A stretch of 64,000 bases of DNA from assembly GCF_017873175.1 (NCBI RefSeq), contig NZ_JAGGJW010000007.1:1-64000 (forward strand). The letters run 5' to 3'. How positions within the stretch are numbered: position 1 is the first letter of the stretch; each line of letters opens with the position of its first letter. Source of the DNA: Neorhizobium petrolearium. GTDB taxonomy: Bacteria; Pseudomonadota; Alphaproteobacteria; Rhizobiales; Rhizobiaceae. The notes beneath the pieces were generated by a model. It had not been told where the DNA came from, did not search any database, and was given only the letters and a program-made list of their open reading frames with translations. Both the position numbers and the translations under genes were made by a program. This document shows, one piece after another, positions 63,566 to 64,000 of the stretch.

Positions 63566-63988
63566 ATGCCCCAAACCGTGATCTCGATTTCCACCAGGGG
63601 CCAAGGGCTCTATGAATTCACCCGGCCAGTACAGGATTTCGTGCGCGGCCAGGGGGTGGGCGAGGGGCTGCTGACGGTCTTCGTGCGCCACACGTCCTGC
63701 TCCCTGATCATCCAGGAAAATGCCGATCCGGACGTGCGCCGCGATCTCAAGGCATTCTTCACGCGCCTCGTGCCACCGGCGAACGATCCGGAAATGCGGT
63801 GGGTGACGCACACGACCGAAGGCCCGGATGACATGCCCGCGCACATCAAGGCGGCGCTGACTACCGTTTCGCTCGGTATTCCCGTTCATGACGGGCAGCT
63901 GATGCTCGGCACCTGGCAGGGCATCTATCTCTTCGAGCATCGCGACCATCCGCATACCCGCCAAGTGGTACTGCATCTTTCCGCATGA
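63566..63988 (+). CDS. yjbQ: YjbQ-family protein (secondary thiamine-phosphate synthase enzyme family)
   Basis: 140 aa. Conserved block: VFVRHTSCSLIIQENADPDVRRDLKAFFTRLVPPAN followed by HTTEGPDDMPAHIKAALTTVSLGIPVHDGQLMLGTWQGIYLFEHRDHPHTRQVVLHL. The two His-containing motifs and the trimeric fold define the family. E. coli YjbQ can weakly replace thiamine-phosphate synthase activity, the basis of the family name; the physiological function is unknown. Complete within the window; the last 12 bases carry no further gene. Confidence 0.92.
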   Translation: MPQTVISISTRGQGLYEFTRPVQDFVRGQGVGEGLLTVFVRHTSCSLIIQENADPDVRRDLKAFFTRLVPPANDPEMRWVTHTTEGPDDMPAHIKAALTTVSLGIPVHDGQLMLGTWQGIYLFEHRDHPHTRQVVLHLSA

Positions 63989-64000
63989 AAAGCAGGTGAA

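Overview
The window is about 64 kb of GC-rich chromosomal DNA from an alphaproteobacterium of the Rhizobiaceae (Rhizobium/Agrobacterium/Sinorhizobium group). The strongest evidence is gene order. The block greA–lpsB / lpsE–lpsD–lpsC–lrp / trxB–lsrB–(two AbcR small RNAs)–arsR-type regulator matches the arrangement I remember for Sinorhizobium meliloti. DUF930, DUF1236-like, DUF3597 and MidA/PgeF genes and a Rhizobium-type palindromic intergenic element agree with this. Nearly all of it is housekeeping DNA. I found no prophage, CRISPR array, insertion-sequence transposase, rRNA or tRNA.

Layout. 0-5.3 kb: LexA-like wHTH regulator, a lipoprotein, and a leftward lgt-midA-pgeF-M24 operon. 5.5-8.6 kb: ubiK-like, nucleotidyltransferase, ybjN-proC and csaA-like genes. 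8.6-12.1 kb: a leftward marR-RR-HK-DUF1349 operon interrupted by a striking pair of palindromic repeats. 12.2-22.4 kb: small envelope proteins, an MBL hydrolase, a cold-shock gene with a long leader, an EAL protein, aatA, a Phd/VapC toxin-antitoxin pair, aldose sugar dehydrogenase, a MetE-like protein and a cation antiporter. 22.6-26.8 kb: LysR/epimerase pair and an ArsR/old-yellow-enzyme pair. 26.8-34.4 kb: AbcR tandem sRNAs, lsrB, trxB, lrp, LPS-core glycosyltransferases and greA. 34.7-41 kb: a DUF2235 hydrolase, then a divergent murA paralogue between carB and a duplicated remnant of the carB 3' end. 41-50 kb: LytTR regulator, MFS and MATE exporters, zinc metallopeptidase, an intergenic repeat beside an unexplained hairpin-rich stretch, and an ArsR/SRPBCC pair. 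50-57.8 kb: carA, yqeY, dnaG and rpoD. 57.8-64 kb: GYD protein, DUF930 protein, recQ, alcohol dehydrogenase and small conserved proteins.

How genes work together. carA and carB encode the two subunits of carbamoyl-phosphate synthase but sit about 10 kb apart. yqeY-dnaG-rpoD is an alphaproteobacterial version of the macromolecular-synthesis cluster. LsrB (VtlR family) is a redox-responsive regulator encoded beside the AbcR sRNAs; its orthologues activate an AbcR gene and affect LPS genes, which here lie on the other side of trxB-lrp.

The most notable non-standard observations are: (1) the murA-like gene flanked by a 62-bp duplication of the carB 3' end, the footprint of a small insertion that rebuilt carB; (2) two inverted palindromic repeats between the response regulator and kinase genes, with covarying stems, complementary loops and the regulator's stop codon inside the repeat; (3) a roughly 0.5-kb hairpin-rich non-coding region at 45.1-45.6 kb; (4) the tandem AbcR sRNAs.
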